Source of the DNA: Motiliproteus sp036961355
GTDB taxonomy: Bacteria; Pseudomonadota; Gammaproteobacteria; Pseudomonadales; Balneatricaceae
Direction: 5' to 3'
NCBI GenBank assembly: GCA_036961355.1
Contig: JBALVL010000013.1
Location: 47,631 to 111,630, forward strand
Length of the DNA: 64,000 bases
This document shows positions 1-8,620 of the stretch, one piece after another. The translations under genes were made by a program, and so were the position numbers. Under the pieces are notes generated by a model. The model saw only the letters and a list, made by a program, of their open reading frames with translations, was not told the DNA's origin and made no database searches. Every line of letters starts with the position of its first letter. Within the stretch, counting starts at the first letter, position 1.

Positions 1-41
1 ATGTACTGACTGTTATCGGCTGTTGGCCTGCGAGAAAAAAC

Positions 42-1091
42 ATGCGTGTACTTGGTATCGAAACCTCCTGCGATGAAACCGGCGTTGCTCTGTACGATAG
101 CGAACAAGGGCTGCTGGCCGATGCGCTCTATAGCCAAGTTGCGATGCATGCAGAATACGGCGGTGTGGTTCCGGAGCTGGCTTCTCGTGACCATATTTTG
201 AAATTGGTACCGTTGATTCGTCAAGTGCTGGCCGAAGCCGGTTGCGACAAGGACTCGGTCGATGGCATCGCCTATACCGCCGGTCCCGGTTTGGTCGGTG
301 CATTGATGACCGGTGCCTCGCTGGCCAGTGCCTTGGCGATGGCATGGGATAAACCGGTGCTCGGTGTGCATCATATGGAGGGCCACCTGTTGGCCCCCAT
401 GCTTGAGGATACACCTCCCCAGTTCCCTTTTCTGGCGCTGCTGGTCTCGGGCGGCCATACCCAGTTGGTGCAGGTCGATGCGCTGGGCGAATACAGTCTG
501 TTGGGAGAGTCTCTCGACGACGCCGCCGGTGAGGCGTTTGATAAGGCGGCCAAAATGCTGGGGCTCGCTTATCCGGGAGGGCCGCTGATCGCCAAGCGTG
601 CTGAGAAAGGTACCGCCGGGCGGTTTAAATTTCCGCGGCCAATGACCGATCGCCCCGGTCTGGATATGAGTTTTAGTGGACTGAAAACGTTTACTCTGAA
701 TACTACCGAAAAGCTGCGGCAACAACCGGGTGGGTTAACTGAGCAGGACATCAACGATGTTGCTTTGGCGTTTCAGCAGGCTGTCGTCGATACGTTGGCG
801 ATCAAGTGCCGCCGGGCGTTACAACAAAGCGGTATGAAAACGCTGGTGATCGCCGGTGGTGTTAGTGCCAATCGGATGCTGCGCCAAAAGCTTGAAGCCG
901 AAGCGGCCAAACTCGGTGCCAAACTGTTTTATGCCCGCCCCGAATTTTGCACCGATAACGGTGCCATGATCGCCTACGCCGGTTGCCAGCGGTTATTGGC
1001 CGGTCAGCGAAGCGATCTTAAAATCAACGCCCGGCCGCGTTGGCCGATGGTGGAGCTTAGTAGTGTGACGGCTGAGAGGCGTGACGACTGA
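42..1091 (+). CDS. tsaD: tRNA N6-threonylcarbamoyladenosine transferase TsaD
   Basis: Catalytic subunit that transfers the threonylcarbamoyl group onto A37 of ANN-decoding tRNAs, working with TsaB/TsaE in the cytoplasm. The 349-residue product has the family length. It opens with the ASKHA motif MRVLGIETSCDETG. The metal-binding HHMEGH motif places His at residues 111 and 115, followed by SGGHTQLV, GGVSANRM and CTDNGAMIAYAG, whose Asp is the third metal ligand. It converges on plsY, leaving about 80 bp with no clear terminator. No oddities are seen, and the identification is very secure. Confidence 0.98.
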   Translation: MRVLGIETSCDETGVALYDSEQGLLADALYSQVAMHAEYGGVVPELASRDHILKLVPLIRQVLAEAGCDKDSVDGIAYTAGPGLVGALMTGASLASALAMAWDKPVLGVHHMEGHLLAPMLEDTPPQFPFLALLVSGGHTQLVQVDALGEYSLLGESLDDAAGEAFDKAAKMLGLAYPGGPLIAKRAEKGTAGRFKFPRPMTDRPGLDMSFSGLKTFTLNTTEKLRQQPGGLTEQDINDVALAFQQAVVDTLAIKCRRALQQSGMKTLVIAGGVSANRMLRQKLEAEAAKLGAKLFYARPEFCTDNGAMIAYAGCQRLLAGQRSDLKINARPRWPMVELSSVTAERRDD

Positions 1092-1171
1092 GCGGTTGCG
1101 ATCGGGTGATAGCAGTAATATTGGGCATCAAATGCAGCGATTAATTGACCCGAAAAATAGACTGTCTGCTC

Positions 1172-1768
1172 TTATAACGAGGTTTCGGTACCCTGCAGTA
1201 ACTGCCTGATATTACGGTGATGCCGACCGATTACTAACAAAGCCATTAGGCTCAAGACGGCCAAGTTAGCCGGACTGAGTAGGTAGCACAGCGGAACTGT
1301 GGTCAAAGCTGTGCAAATTGATGCCAGAGATGAGCGTCGGAACAGCTTGATTAGGAGCAGCCAGAGTACGATTTGGTAAAGCGCAAGCAGCGGCTCCAGT
1401 GTGATACAGCTTCCAATAAATGTTGCTACGCCTTTACCGCCGCGAAAACGTGAATAAATCGGGAACAGATGGCCTAGCATGGCAGCCAGTGCTGACAATG
1501 CTATCGTGTCAGGTGCAAATTGCAGTTGTTGGGCTAGAAAAACGGGAAGAGCACCTTTAAGAATATCGGCTAGCAGCGTAATGAAACCCGCTCGGTGTGA
1601 GCCGGTGCGCCATACGTTGGTCGCCCCCGGGTTCTGTGAGCCGGCGTTGCGAGGATCAGGCAGCTGTAGTAGTTGGCAGACCAACACGGCACTCGATACC
1701 GATCCCAGCAAGTATGCTGCGGTTAGCATCAGCAGATCGGAGGTGGCCAGTTCGACAGGTATCTGCAT
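1172..1768 (-). CDS. plsY: Glycerol-3-phosphate acyltransferase PlsY
   Basis: Inner-membrane enzyme that acylates glycerol-3-phosphate from acyl-phosphate, the first step of phospholipid synthesis. From the ATG at 1768 the product is 198 residues, the usual PlsY size; the frame stays open upstream to 1837, but that extension is not membrane-like. Family signatures seen are GSQNPGATNV near residue 43, ADILKGALPV, and GHLFPIYSRFRGGKGVATF, which binds phosphate. Five hydrophobic segments are apparent. It lies opposite to folB as in many gammaproteobacteria. No strong ribosome-binding site was seen, so the start is probable rather than certain. Confidence 0.95.
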   Translation of the reverse strand: MQIPVELATSDLLMLTAAYLLGSVSSAVLVCQLLQLPDPRNAGSQNPGATNVWRTGSHRAGFITLLADILKGALPVFLAQQLQFAPDTIALSALAAMLGHLFPIYSRFRGGKGVATFIGSCITLEPLLALYQIVLWLLLIKLFRRSSLASICTALTTVPLCYLLSPANLAVLSLMALLVIGRHHRNIRQLLQGTETSL

Positions 1769-1887
1769 GGTTGTGTTTAGGTAATTACCGGTGTGGATAT
1801 TATTAGCGAATTCAGATTCTATTAGTAGCAGACCCACAGTGCGAGTTAAAGCTATCTTCGTCAGCCATTAGTGACAGGAACAGATCA

Positions 1888-2244
1888 ATGGATATTATTT
1901 ACATCAAGGAACTTGAGGTCGAGACCGTTATCGGCATCTTCGACTGGGAACGCACCATCCGCCAACGTGTCAGTCTGGATCTGGAGATGGCTGCTGATAT
2001 TCGTCAGGCTGCAGCCTGTGAAGATATCGATAAGACTGTTAGCTATAAAGATGTCAGCAAGCGGTTGATCAGTTTTATTGAGCAGAGCGAGTTTTTGCTG
2101 GTCGAAACGATGGCTGAACAGATTGCACAGATTGTGTTGGATGAATTCCCGGTTCCCTGGGTTCGGTTGCGATTGGGTAAACCGGGTGCTGTTCGTGGCG
2201 CTAAGGATGTGGGGGTGATTATCGAACGTGGAGAGCGGCCCTAA
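1888..2244 (+). CDS. folB: Dihydroneopterin aldolase FolB
   Basis: Converts 7,8-dihydroneopterin to 6-hydroxymethyl-7,8-dihydropterin and glycolaldehyde in folate synthesis. The 118-residue length fits the family. The N-terminal IKELEVETVIGIFDWER carries the substrate-binding Glu, and the C-terminal RLGKPGAVRGAKDVGVIIER contains the catalytic Lys region. An AGGAA Shine-Dalgarno lies about 10 bases before the ATG. The stop overlaps the folK start as TAATG, so the two enzymes acting consecutively are translationally coupled. Confidence 0.96.
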   Translation: MDIIYIKELEVETVIGIFDWERTIRQRVSLDLEMAADIRQAAACEDIDKTVSYKDVSKRLISFIEQSEFLLVETMAEQIAQIVLDEFPVPWVRLRLGKPGAVRGAKDVGVIIERGERP

Positions 2245-2771
2245 TGGCGCAGGTTTTGTTAAGCATCGGCAGTAATATTGATCGCGAGTACTTTATTGGT
2301 CGCTGTCTGGACCAGTTGGCGCAGGCGTACGGTGCGATACAGATATCATCGATCTACGAGAGCGAGGCGGTGGGCTTTGACGGGGATCGCTTTTATAACT
2401 TAGTGGTCGGCTTGCAAACCGGGCAATCGCTGGAGCAGTTGTTCGGCTTTCTGCGGCAGACCGAGCTCGATAACGACCGGTGCAGAAACGCGGTCAAGTT
2501 TAGTTCACGAACCCTGGATATCGATATTCTCAGTTATGACGATTATATCGGCCAGTTTCGGTTGCAAGACGGCAGTGGTGGTGTGTTACCACGCGACGAG
2601 ATCACCAAGAACGCGTTCGTGTTGCAGCCATTAGCCGAAATCGCTCCCGATCAATTGCATCCGCTACTGCAGGTGAGCTATCGGCAGCTGTGGCAAGACT
2701 ACGATCAAGACTCTCAGTCGCTATGGCCGGTCTCTTTTATCTGGCAGGGACGGCAACTGTCGTCAATCTGA
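2244..2771 (+). CDS. folK: 6-hydroxymethyl-7,8-dihydropterin pyrophosphokinase FolK
   Basis: Transfers pyrophosphate from ATP to the FolB product, preparing the pterin for dihydropteroate synthase. The product is 175 residues. It begins with the HPPK pattern VLLSIGSNID, and the signature SSRTLDIDILSYDD carries the Asp pair that binds magnesium. It starts inside the folB stop codon (TAATG). The enzyme that uses its product, FolP, is not in this window. The region after it, up to the convergent SDR gene, is 75 bp. Confidence 0.96.
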   Translation: MAQVLLSIGSNIDREYFIGRCLDQLAQAYGAIQISSIYESEAVGFDGDRFYNLVVGLQTGQSLEQLFGFLRQTELDNDRCRNAVKFSSRTLDIDILSYDDYIGQFRLQDGSGGVLPRDEITKNAFVLQPLAEIAPDQLHPLLQVSYRQLWQDYDQDSQSLWPVSFIWQGRQLSSI

Positions 2772-2846
2772 CTCTTGTCGTTTGGTTGTTTTATAGCGAC
2801 GTACTCTACGTACCTAAAGTGCTGCGTAACTTAGTTCTAGAGTGAT

Positions 2847-3602
2847 TTAGCTGTAGAGTGATTTGCCGCCATCGACGGCAATGATCTGGCCGGTGATATA
2901 GCGCTGTTGCGCCAGAAAGATAACCGTATCGGCAATATCATCCGGTGTGCCATACCGACCTAACAATGTTTTATCCAATGCTTGCTGCTCGGCGGCGGGG
3001 TCTCGTTTGGCAGCGCCTTCCGGCGGCAGGATCGGGCCCGGAGCGACACCGTTAACGCGTATCAATGGGGCAAGCTCTTTGGCCAGGCTCTGGGTCAACA
3101 TCGCCAGCCCCGCTTTGGCTATTGAATAGGCGGAGAAACCCTGCAGCGGCCGCTGTGCATGGACATCGACAATGTTGATGATGGTGCCTTGATGTTGGCG
3201 TAGCGGCTTAATCAGGGCTTTGGCCAACCATAAGGGTGCTTTCAGGTTGCTGCCGATCAGGTCGTGCCACTGGCTCTCTTCCAGTGACTCGAGTGGGGTC
3301 GGATAGAAGGTTGAGGCGTTATTGATCAACAGGTCTATTCGGTTCCAGTGGTATTGCGTCTGCTCGGCAAGCTGCTCAACTTGTCGGCTATCGGTCAGGT
3401 CGGCTTGCAGGCAATAAGCGCTGGCTGGCGATTGATGGTTGAGTTCGGCCGCCAATTGCTCAGCGTCGTTGTGTGAGCGGTGGTAATGGATCAGTACCCG
3501 GTAGCCCTGTTGGTGTAGTCGGCGGGCCAGGCAGGCACCAATCCGGCGAGCGGCACCGGTGATTAAAGCGACCGGGCTGTTGTGATCGTGCAGTGGTTTC
3601 AT
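2847..3602 (-). CDS. Pteridine reductase-type short-chain dehydrogenase (FolM/PTR1-like)
   Basis: NADPH-dependent short-chain dehydrogenase predicted to reduce dihydropterins or dihydrofolate. The 251-residue product has the nucleotide motif TGAARRIG. This Arg-containing version of the usual TGxxxGIG marks pteridine reductases and FolM. NNAS follows, then a catalytic Asp in IINIVDVHAQ in place of the usual Ser, and YSIAK (Tyr-x3-Lys). The C-terminal VDGG motif is present. It converges on folBK and sits beside cca. The neighbouring pterin-making genes support a pterin substrate, but this is inferred; other SDR activities cannot be excluded. Confidence 0.85.
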   Translation of the reverse strand: MKPLHDHNSPVALITGAARRIGACLARRLHQQGYRVLIHYHRSHNDAEQLAAELNHQSPASAYCLQADLTDSRQVEQLAEQTQYHWNRIDLLINNASTFYPTPLESLEESQWHDLIGSNLKAPLWLAKALIKPLRQHQGTIINIVDVHAQRPLQGFSAYSIAKAGLAMLTQSLAKELAPLIRVNGVAPGPILPPEGAAKRDPAAEQQALDKTLLGRYGTPDDIADTVIFLAQQRYITGQIIAVDGGKSLYS

Positions 3603-3631
3603 GGTGCCGCCTTTGCGGTGATTGACGCGGG

Positions 3632-4828
3632 TTAGTCTGTCGTTTGCGGATGCAAAAGCTGCTCGACTGTTGTGTACTGCCGACGTTGTAGCTCCTGCCC
3701 CAGTTTCGCCCCCTTAAACCCTTCATTGACCAGTTGGCGAGGTTGGATAGCGCCGATCTGCGCGATCAGTTGCTCAAGCGCGTTGGCGCTGGCCAGCAGT
3801 TTCTCTGAGTCATCGCCGGCAATTGCTCGGCAGCCCTCGATAAAAGGGGTAAGCCGCTCGGGCCGACGTTGCAGGTCCAGCCCTTGATAGAGTGTCATCA
3901 CGCTCGCCGCGGTGAGGGGTTGTTGCAGCAGTTGATGAAAGCGCCATAGCAATGTCGCCGCTTCGCGAAAGTGCTTTGGGATTTTGAGTCGCTGGTGTAA
4001 CTGTTCCAGCGCTTCAAGGCTGTCGGTGATATGGCAGAAGGTTGCCCAGCGCACCGCAGCATCGTTACTGAAGGAGCAGGCTCCGATTAGGGCGTTGATC
4101 GCGACAGCGTGGGGTGTTTCAAGATCGGTTGCAAGGTCGGTTTCGGGGTCAGTTACAGGATCGGTTTCGGGCTCTGCTTCAGGATCCAGGTCCAACGCTA
4201 GCTCTGGCATCAGCGCCTTGAGTGCACCACAACGTGCCAGCGTGATGAAAAAATGTTGCGGATTCGGTTCCTGTAGCGCCCGTTCGGTCTCTTTCCAGAC
4301 CCGTTCTGCCGACAGCGCAAGCAGCTCGCCGCTGAGGCTCAGGCGCTGCATCAGTGCCAATGTTTCGGGCGCAATAGTAAAGCCGAGATGGTGGAAGCGC
4401 GCCAGAAAACGCGCTACCCGTAACACCCGTAGCGGATCTTCGGCAAAAGCCGGTGAGACGTGGCGAAAGAGCCGCTGTTGCAGATCTTGCTGACCGTGGT
4501 AGGGGTCGTATAACCGACCTTGGTCATCCTCGGCGATAGCATTGATGGTCAAATCACGGCGCAGTAAGTCTTGCTCAAGTGTGACATCCGCTGCCGCATG
4601 AAACTGAAAGCCGCCGTAGCCCTGTCCACTCTTACGTTCGGTTCTGGCTAGCGCGTACTCTTCATGGCTGTCGGGGTGCAGAAATACCGGGAAATCTTTG
4701 CCGACCGGCTGGAACCCCAGATTTAACATCTCGCTGGCATCAGTGCCGACCACCACCCAGTCACGATCGTAGACATCGATGCCGAGCAGCCGGTCGCGTA
4801 CGGCTCCGCCAACCAGATATATCTGCAT
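3632..4828 (-). CDS. cca: CCA-adding tRNA nucleotidyltransferase with degenerate HD region
   Basis: Adds or repairs the 3' CCA end of tRNAs. The start at 4828 gives 398 residues beginning MQIYLVGGAVRDRLLG, preceded by an AGGG ribosome site; upstream codons in frame overlap glpE and are not conserved. Class II nucleotidyltransferase motifs are clear: GGAVRD, the YDRDWVVVG metal-binding segment, RRDLTINAIAED and RVLRVARFLARF. The C-terminal HD phosphohydrolase domain of the E. coli-type enzyme appears decayed. The expected His-Asp pair reads FCHIT around residue 266, and the segment before it holds a TDPE/TDLA-type repeat (about residues 214-238) encoded by 12-bp DNA repeats. It follows glpE by two bases. 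Confidence 0.93.
   Translation of the reverse strand: MQIYLVGGAVRDRLLGIDVYDRDWVVVGTDASEMLNLGFQPVGKDFPVFLHPDSHEEYALARTERKSGQGYGGFQFHAAADVTLEQDLLRRDLTINAIAEDDQGRLYDPYHGQQDLQQRLFRHVSPAFAEDPLRVLRVARFLARFHHLGFTIAPETLALMQRLSLSGELLALSAERVWKETERALQEPNPQHFFITLARCGALKALMPELALDLDPEAEPETDPVTDPETDLATDLETPHAVAINALIGACSFSNDAAVRWATFCHITDSLEALEQLHQRLKIPKHFREAATLLWRFHQLLQQPLTAASVMTLYQGLDLQRRPERLTPFIEGCRAIAGDDSEKLLASANALEQLIAQIGAIQPRQLVNEGFKGAKLGQELQRRQYTTVEQLLHPQTTD
4116..4187. repeat. Six imperfect 12-bp tandem repeats inside cca
   Basis: Six consecutive 12-base units resembling GTTTCGGGATCG run from 4116 to 4187, in phase with the cca frame. On the minus strand each encodes four residues of the TDPE, TDLA or TDLE type. 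The units differ at two to five positions, so the array is old or under selection. A unit length divisible by three means copy-number change would not shift the frame. Confidence 0.8.
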
Positions 4829-4830
4829 CC

Positions 4831-5163
4831 CTAGTCCGCCGTGTCGGTACGGATGCACTGTTGCGGGAACTGTTGCTGCCAGGCTTCGTAGCCACCGGCC
4901 AGGCTGTACACCTGATCAAATCCGCGTTCGATCATGAACTGGGCTGCCGACTGGCTACTGAACCCATGAAAACAAACCAGCACGAGTGGTGCGTCAAGAT
5001 CGGCATCGTCGATAAACTGCTGCAGATTTTGGTTGTCGAGGTGTTGGGCGTTGGGAATATGGCCGTTGTCATAGCTGTCAGGGTCGCGGATATCAGCAAC
5101 GGCAGCGCCTTCGTTGATCAGCTGTTGAGCCTGTTGGCAGTCGATCTGTTGGAACTCGGTCAT
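4831..5163 (-). CDS. glpE: GlpE-type thiosulfate sulfurtransferase (rhodanese)
   Basis: Single-domain rhodanese that moves sulfane sulfur from thiosulfate to cyanide or thiol acceptors such as thioredoxin. It has 110 residues, against about 108 for E. coli GlpE. The active-site loop is CFHGFSS with catalytic Cys64, and the N-terminal VADIRDPDSYDNGHIPNA is the conserved rhodanese CH2A-like motif. It lies directly upstream of cca on the same strand with a two-base gap. No glycerol genes are nearby, so the glp association does not apply here. Confidence 0.9.
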   Translation of the reverse strand: MTEFQQIDCQQAQQLINEGAAVADIRDPDSYDNGHIPNAQHLDNQNLQQFIDDADLDAPLVLVCFHGFSSQSAAQFMIERGFDQVYSLAGGYEAWQQQFPQQCIRTDTAD

Positions 5164-5275
5164 ACGAACACCTTACCGTAGTGGTTGTATCTATTGATCA
5201 AAAAAGCGCGAGAGGATGTGATCGATTGTAGAGTAGCTGGCAATCTTGCTGTCCTCGTTCCAGCACCCATGTCGC

Positions 5276-6091
5276 TCAAGCGTAACCAGGGCTAATGATG
5301 CTGAATAACTGTTGATCCTCAAGTCGTAACGCAGTCAACGCGCCGCCCCAGACACAGCCGGTATCGAGTGCAAACACATTGGCGGTGCCAGTCTTGCCTT
5401 CCAACGAGGCCCAGTGGCCAAACAGAATTCGCTGGTTAGCGGTCTTGCGATTATTGAAGCTGTACCAAGGGGAGAAGCCGGGGGGGAGTTTGCTCGGGTT
5501 GCCTTTGGTGGTTAGTTCCAGTTCGCCGGAGTGGCTGCAAAAACGCATCCGGGTAAAGTAATTGGTTATCATCCGGTAGCGATGCCAGCTGGTCAGCGTG
5601 TCGCTCCATGCGGCAGGTTGGTTGCCATACATCTGAGCAAAGAACTCACAAGCCTGATCGCCGCGAATAATGGCTTCAACTTCAGCGGCCCGGGCCAGTG
5701 CGGTGTTTAGATCCCAGTGGGGGGGGATGCCCGCGTGAACCATGACGTAGTCGAGTGTTGCGTCATGGTGTAGCAACGGTTGCTGGCGTAACCACTGGAT
5801 CAGTTGTTCGCGATCGGGAGCCTTGAGAATCTCATCGAAGGTATCGTAACGGCCAGCCTGTTTTTGCTCGAATGCAATCGCTAGCAGGTGCAGATCGTGG
5901 TTACCCTGAACCACGATGGCCTGATCGCCAAGTTGCTCGACAAAGCGCAGTGTATCAAGTGAATCGGGACCGCGATTGACGAGATCGCCGGTTAGCCATA
6001 AACGGTCATCGTTGCCAAAGGCGACCTTATCCAGTAACGCTTTCAGCTCATTCAGGCATCCCTGAAGGTCTCCGACTGCATAGGTTGCCAT
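5276..6091 (-). CDS. apaH: Bis(5'-nucleosyl)-tetraphosphatase, symmetrical (ApaH)
   Basis: Hydrolyses Ap4A and related dinucleoside polyphosphates to two ADP, and removes Np4-type caps from RNA. The 271-residue length matches the family. The metallophosphoesterase metal ligands appear in order: GDLQGCLNEL, LTGDLVNRGPDS, GNHDLHLL and a later VMVHAG. It is the last gene of the surA-pdxA-rsmA-apaG-apaH series, a classic gammaproteobacterial arrangement. It is separated by 65 bp from apaG and by 112 bp from glpE downstream. Confidence 0.97.
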   Translation of the reverse strand: MATYAVGDLQGCLNELKALLDKVAFGNDDRLWLTGDLVNRGPDSLDTLRFVEQLGDQAIVVQGNHDLHLLAIAFEQKQAGRYDTFDEILKAPDREQLIQWLRQQPLLHHDATLDYVMVHAGIPPHWDLNTALARAAEVEAIIRGDQACEFFAQMYGNQPAAWSDTLTSWHRYRMITNYFTRMRFCSHSGELELTTKGNPSKLPPGFSPWYSFNNRKTANQRILFGHWASLEGKTGTANVFALDTGCVWGGALTALRLEDQQLFSIISPGYA

Positions 6092-6156
6092 AGTTTACAG
6101 GCCTTGCTGTTGATGAAGAGTATGGGTGGGGCGTATATGCGAAGCGTAATTGATGG

Positions 6157-6561
6157 TCAGTGCAGCGCGTGCGGCAGCGCCAGCGTGAACGGGTCGATCG
6201 GACTGCGGAACTGCTCACCCGACTCGGTCCGCATCACATAATAACCTTCCATCATGCCCACCTGTGAAGGTAGCACTGTACCACTGGTGTAGCTGAAGCT
6301 CTCGCCGGGGGCTATCTCGGGCTGCTCGCCAACTACCCCCTGCCCTTGAACTTCTTGAGTATGCTGGTCGCCGTCGGTGATTCGCCAATACCGGCTCAAT
6401 AGCTTGATCCCCTCCGCACCCGTGTTGCTGATGGTGATGTGGTAGGAGAAGACGAAGCGCTGGTTGTCCGGGTCGGATTGGTGATCGAGATAGTTAGTCT
6501 CTACCTGGATGTCGACAGGATTGTTGGCGCTGGTTTCGCTGTCTTCGACTAAGATGCTCAT
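6157..6561 (-). CDS. apaG: ApaG family protein (Co2+/Mg2+ efflux-associated)
   Basis: Small protein of the ApaG/DUF525 family with a fibronectin-III-like beta fold; its exact biochemical role is unsettled. The 134 residues include the conserved VETNYLDHQSDPDNQRFVFSYHITISN start. They also include the glycine-rich GVVGEQPEIAPGESFSYTSGT and a final MEGYYVM block. The start ATG overlaps the rsmA stop by four bases (ATGA), so it is translationally coupled to rsmA. ApaH follows. Confidence 0.96.
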   Translation of the reverse strand: MSILVEDSETSANNPVDIQVETNYLDHQSDPDNQRFVFSYHITISNTGAEGIKLLSRYWRITDGDQHTQEVQGQGVVGEQPEIAPGESFSYTSGTVLPSQVGMMEGYYVMRTESGEQFRSPIDPFTLALPHALH

Positions 6562-7436
6562 GAACGGCGCTCCGGATTTTTTTGTTGGGACTGATCTTCT
6601 GTTGGCGCTGTCTTCGACGGCTGGGCTGTCTCTGTCTGCATTCGTGTATAGCAGTTAGCCATCTGCACAAATTCTAATAAGGATAGCTTTTCCGGGCGTA
6701 GTCCAGGATCGATCCCCAGTGCTTCAATTGACTCAACCGGCAGCACTTTCTTGAGGTTATTACGCAGGGTTTTTCGGCGTTGGCCAAAAGCGACTCGCAC
6801 CACCATCGCAAAGTCATCGACATTATCTGCCGGATGCGGGGGTTCGGCGTAGGGACGCAATTTAACAATTGCAGAATCTACTTTGGGCTTGGGGTCGAAC
6901 GCTTCGGGGCTGACCAGAAACAGCGATGAAACTTCGCAGTAGTATTGCGTCATGATGCCAAGGCGGCCGTAAGCGCTGTCGCCGGGCAGTGCGGCCAGCC
7001 GGTCAACCACCTCCTTTTGCAGCATGAAGTACATATCCTCAAACAGGCCGCTGTAGCTGAGCAGATGGAATATCAGCGGTGTTGAGATGTTATAGGGCAG
7101 GTTGCCGACAACGCGAAGAGGGCGTTGATCCTCGGCCAGAGAGGCAAAGTCAAACTTTAGCGCATCAGCCTGATGGATCGATAACTTGTCGCCGTAACTC
7201 GCGAACTGACGTTGTAGTTTGGGGATCAGGTCACGATCGAGCTCGACAACATCGAGCTCGCCGCAACCAGCCAGAAGTTCTTCGGTCAGAGCACCCAGCC
7301 CCGGGCCGATCTCTACCAGGTGTTGGCCCGGCTTAGGGTGTATCGCGCGGATGATGCTACGGATGACACCCTGATCGTGGAGGAAGTTTTGGCCGAAGCG
7401 TTTACGGGCCTGATGGCTCTGTGGAGAGTTCTTCAT
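6558..7436 (-). CDS. rsmA: 16S rRNA dimethyladenosine transferase RsmA (KsgA)
   Basis: Dimethylates A1518 and A1519 in the 3' end of 16S rRNA late in 30S assembly. The ATG at 7436 gives 292 residues starting MKNSPQSHQARKRFGQNFLH; the longer open frame upstream has no conserved sequence. SAM motif I is EIGPGLGALT, and the catalytic motif is NLPYNIST. The last 25 or so residues are a polar Gln/Pro/Glu-rich tail beyond the E. coli protein. It is coupled to apaG by a four-base overlap. Confidence 0.97.
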   Translation of the reverse strand: MKNSPQSHQARKRFGQNFLHDQGVIRSIIRAIHPKPGQHLVEIGPGLGALTEELLAGCGELDVVELDRDLIPKLQRQFASYGDKLSIHQADALKFDFASLAEDQRPLRVVGNLPYNISTPLIFHLLSYSGLFEDMYFMLQKEVVDRLAALPGDSAYGRLGIMTQYYCEVSSLFLVSPEAFDPKPKVDSAIVKLRPYAEPPHPADNVDDFAMVVRVAFGQRRKTLRNNLKKVLPVESIEALGIDPGLRPEKLSLLEFVQMANCYTRMQTETAQPSKTAPTEDQSQQKNPERRS

Positions 7437-7563
7437 GAAATACCTGTGTTTAGCGGCGCACCTTGCTTGAAGGTGCAGGCGCTTTAAGAAATATGGTCGT
7501 ATTGGCGGTTGTCGATTTAGATACCGGATATAGCGCCAAACTATTGATCTGTTGTCTGAGAGT

Positions 7564-8592
7564 TTATCGTGAAGTGTTAGTTCCGGCCATCTGTGCCGCA
7601 TAAACGATAGCAGTGGCCAAACTGCCGCAATCGGCATTGCCACTGCCCGCCAGATCGAGAGCCGTGCCGTGGTCAACCGAGGTGCGGATTATCGGCATTC
7701 CTAAGGTGATGTTGACCGCGTTGCCAAACCCCTTGTGCTTGAGAACGGGTAAACCTTGATCGTGGTACATCGCCAGTACGGCGTCGCCACGCTCAAGCTG
7801 GTGTGGCGTGAATAGCGTATCGGCGGGTAACGGGCCGATCAGGTTTAACCCTTCGCGTCGCAGCTGTTCGAGGGTTGGTTCAATCACTTGCTGCTCTTCC
7901 AGACCCAGGTGGCCACCTTCACCGGCGTGCGGATTGAGACCGCACACCAAGATGCGGGGTTGGTCGATGCCAAAGCGGTGACGCAGATCGTGATCCAAAA
8001 TACGGCTGATCTGTTGTAATCGTTGTGGCGTTATCGCTGCTGATACTTGCGATAACGGTAGGTGAGTGGTAACCAGAGCGACCCGTAACCCCTCGCAAGC
8101 GAGCATCATCACAACCTGTTCGCTGCCGGTTAATTCCATCAAGAATTCGGTATGGCCGCTAAACGGCGTGCCGGCGTCGTTGATGACCGCTTTGTGAACC
8201 GGTGCGGTGACCAGGGCGTCGAAGGTGCCATCGAGGCACCCTTGCGCGGCACAGGTTAACGTTTCCAGTACATAGGCCGCGTTGGCACGATTGAGTTGTC
8301 CTGCCACGGTAGGCTCCGCCAGTGGCCGGTGCAGTATGAAGAGCTCTCCGGGTTTACTGGGGCGGGGAGGTTGCGCGGGATTGAATGCGGTGAGCGTAAT
8401 TGGCAGACCAAGCTGTTCAGCACGCTGCTGCATCATATCCGCGTCAGCGATGACCACCAGTTGCTGGGACTGCGACCGTTGCGCTAGTTGAATGCACAGG
8501 TCCGGCCCGATGCCGGCCGGTTCACCGGCGCTGATGGCCAAACGGTAGCAGGATGACTGCTCACTGCCGGGTAATGTAGGCTGATTAGGCAT
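7564..8592 (-). CDS. pdxA: 4-hydroxythreonine-4-phosphate dehydrogenase PdxA
   Basis: NAD-dependent oxidation and decarboxylation of 4-phosphohydroxy-L-threonine in DXP-dependent PLP synthesis. The ATG at 8592 gives 342 residues. Conserved blocks are SAGEPAGIGPDL, TAPVHKAVIN, FSGHTEFLMELTG and GLNPHAGEGGHLG. MYHDQGLPVLKH and the C-terminal RTSVDHGTALDLAG supply the metal-binding His residues. It sits 28 bases after surA and 127 bp before rsmA, in the usual surA-pdxA-rsmA order. Nothing unusual was seen. Confidence 0.97.
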   Translation of the reverse strand: MPNQPTLPGSEQSSCYRLAISAGEPAGIGPDLCIQLAQRSQSQQLVVIADADMMQQRAEQLGLPITLTAFNPAQPPRPSKPGELFILHRPLAEPTVAGQLNRANAAYVLETLTCAAQGCLDGTFDALVTAPVHKAVINDAGTPFSGHTEFLMELTGSEQVVMMLACEGLRVALVTTHLPLSQVSAAITPQRLQQISRILDHDLRHRFGIDQPRILVCGLNPHAGEGGHLGLEEQQVIEPTLEQLRREGLNLIGPLPADTLFTPHQLERGDAVLAMYHDQGLPVLKHKGFGNAVNITLGMPIIRTSVDHGTALDLAGSGNADCGSLATAIVYAAQMAGTNTSR

Positions 8593-8620
8593 ATTGTCGC
8601 TCGGCAGCAGGCAGGGTCGG

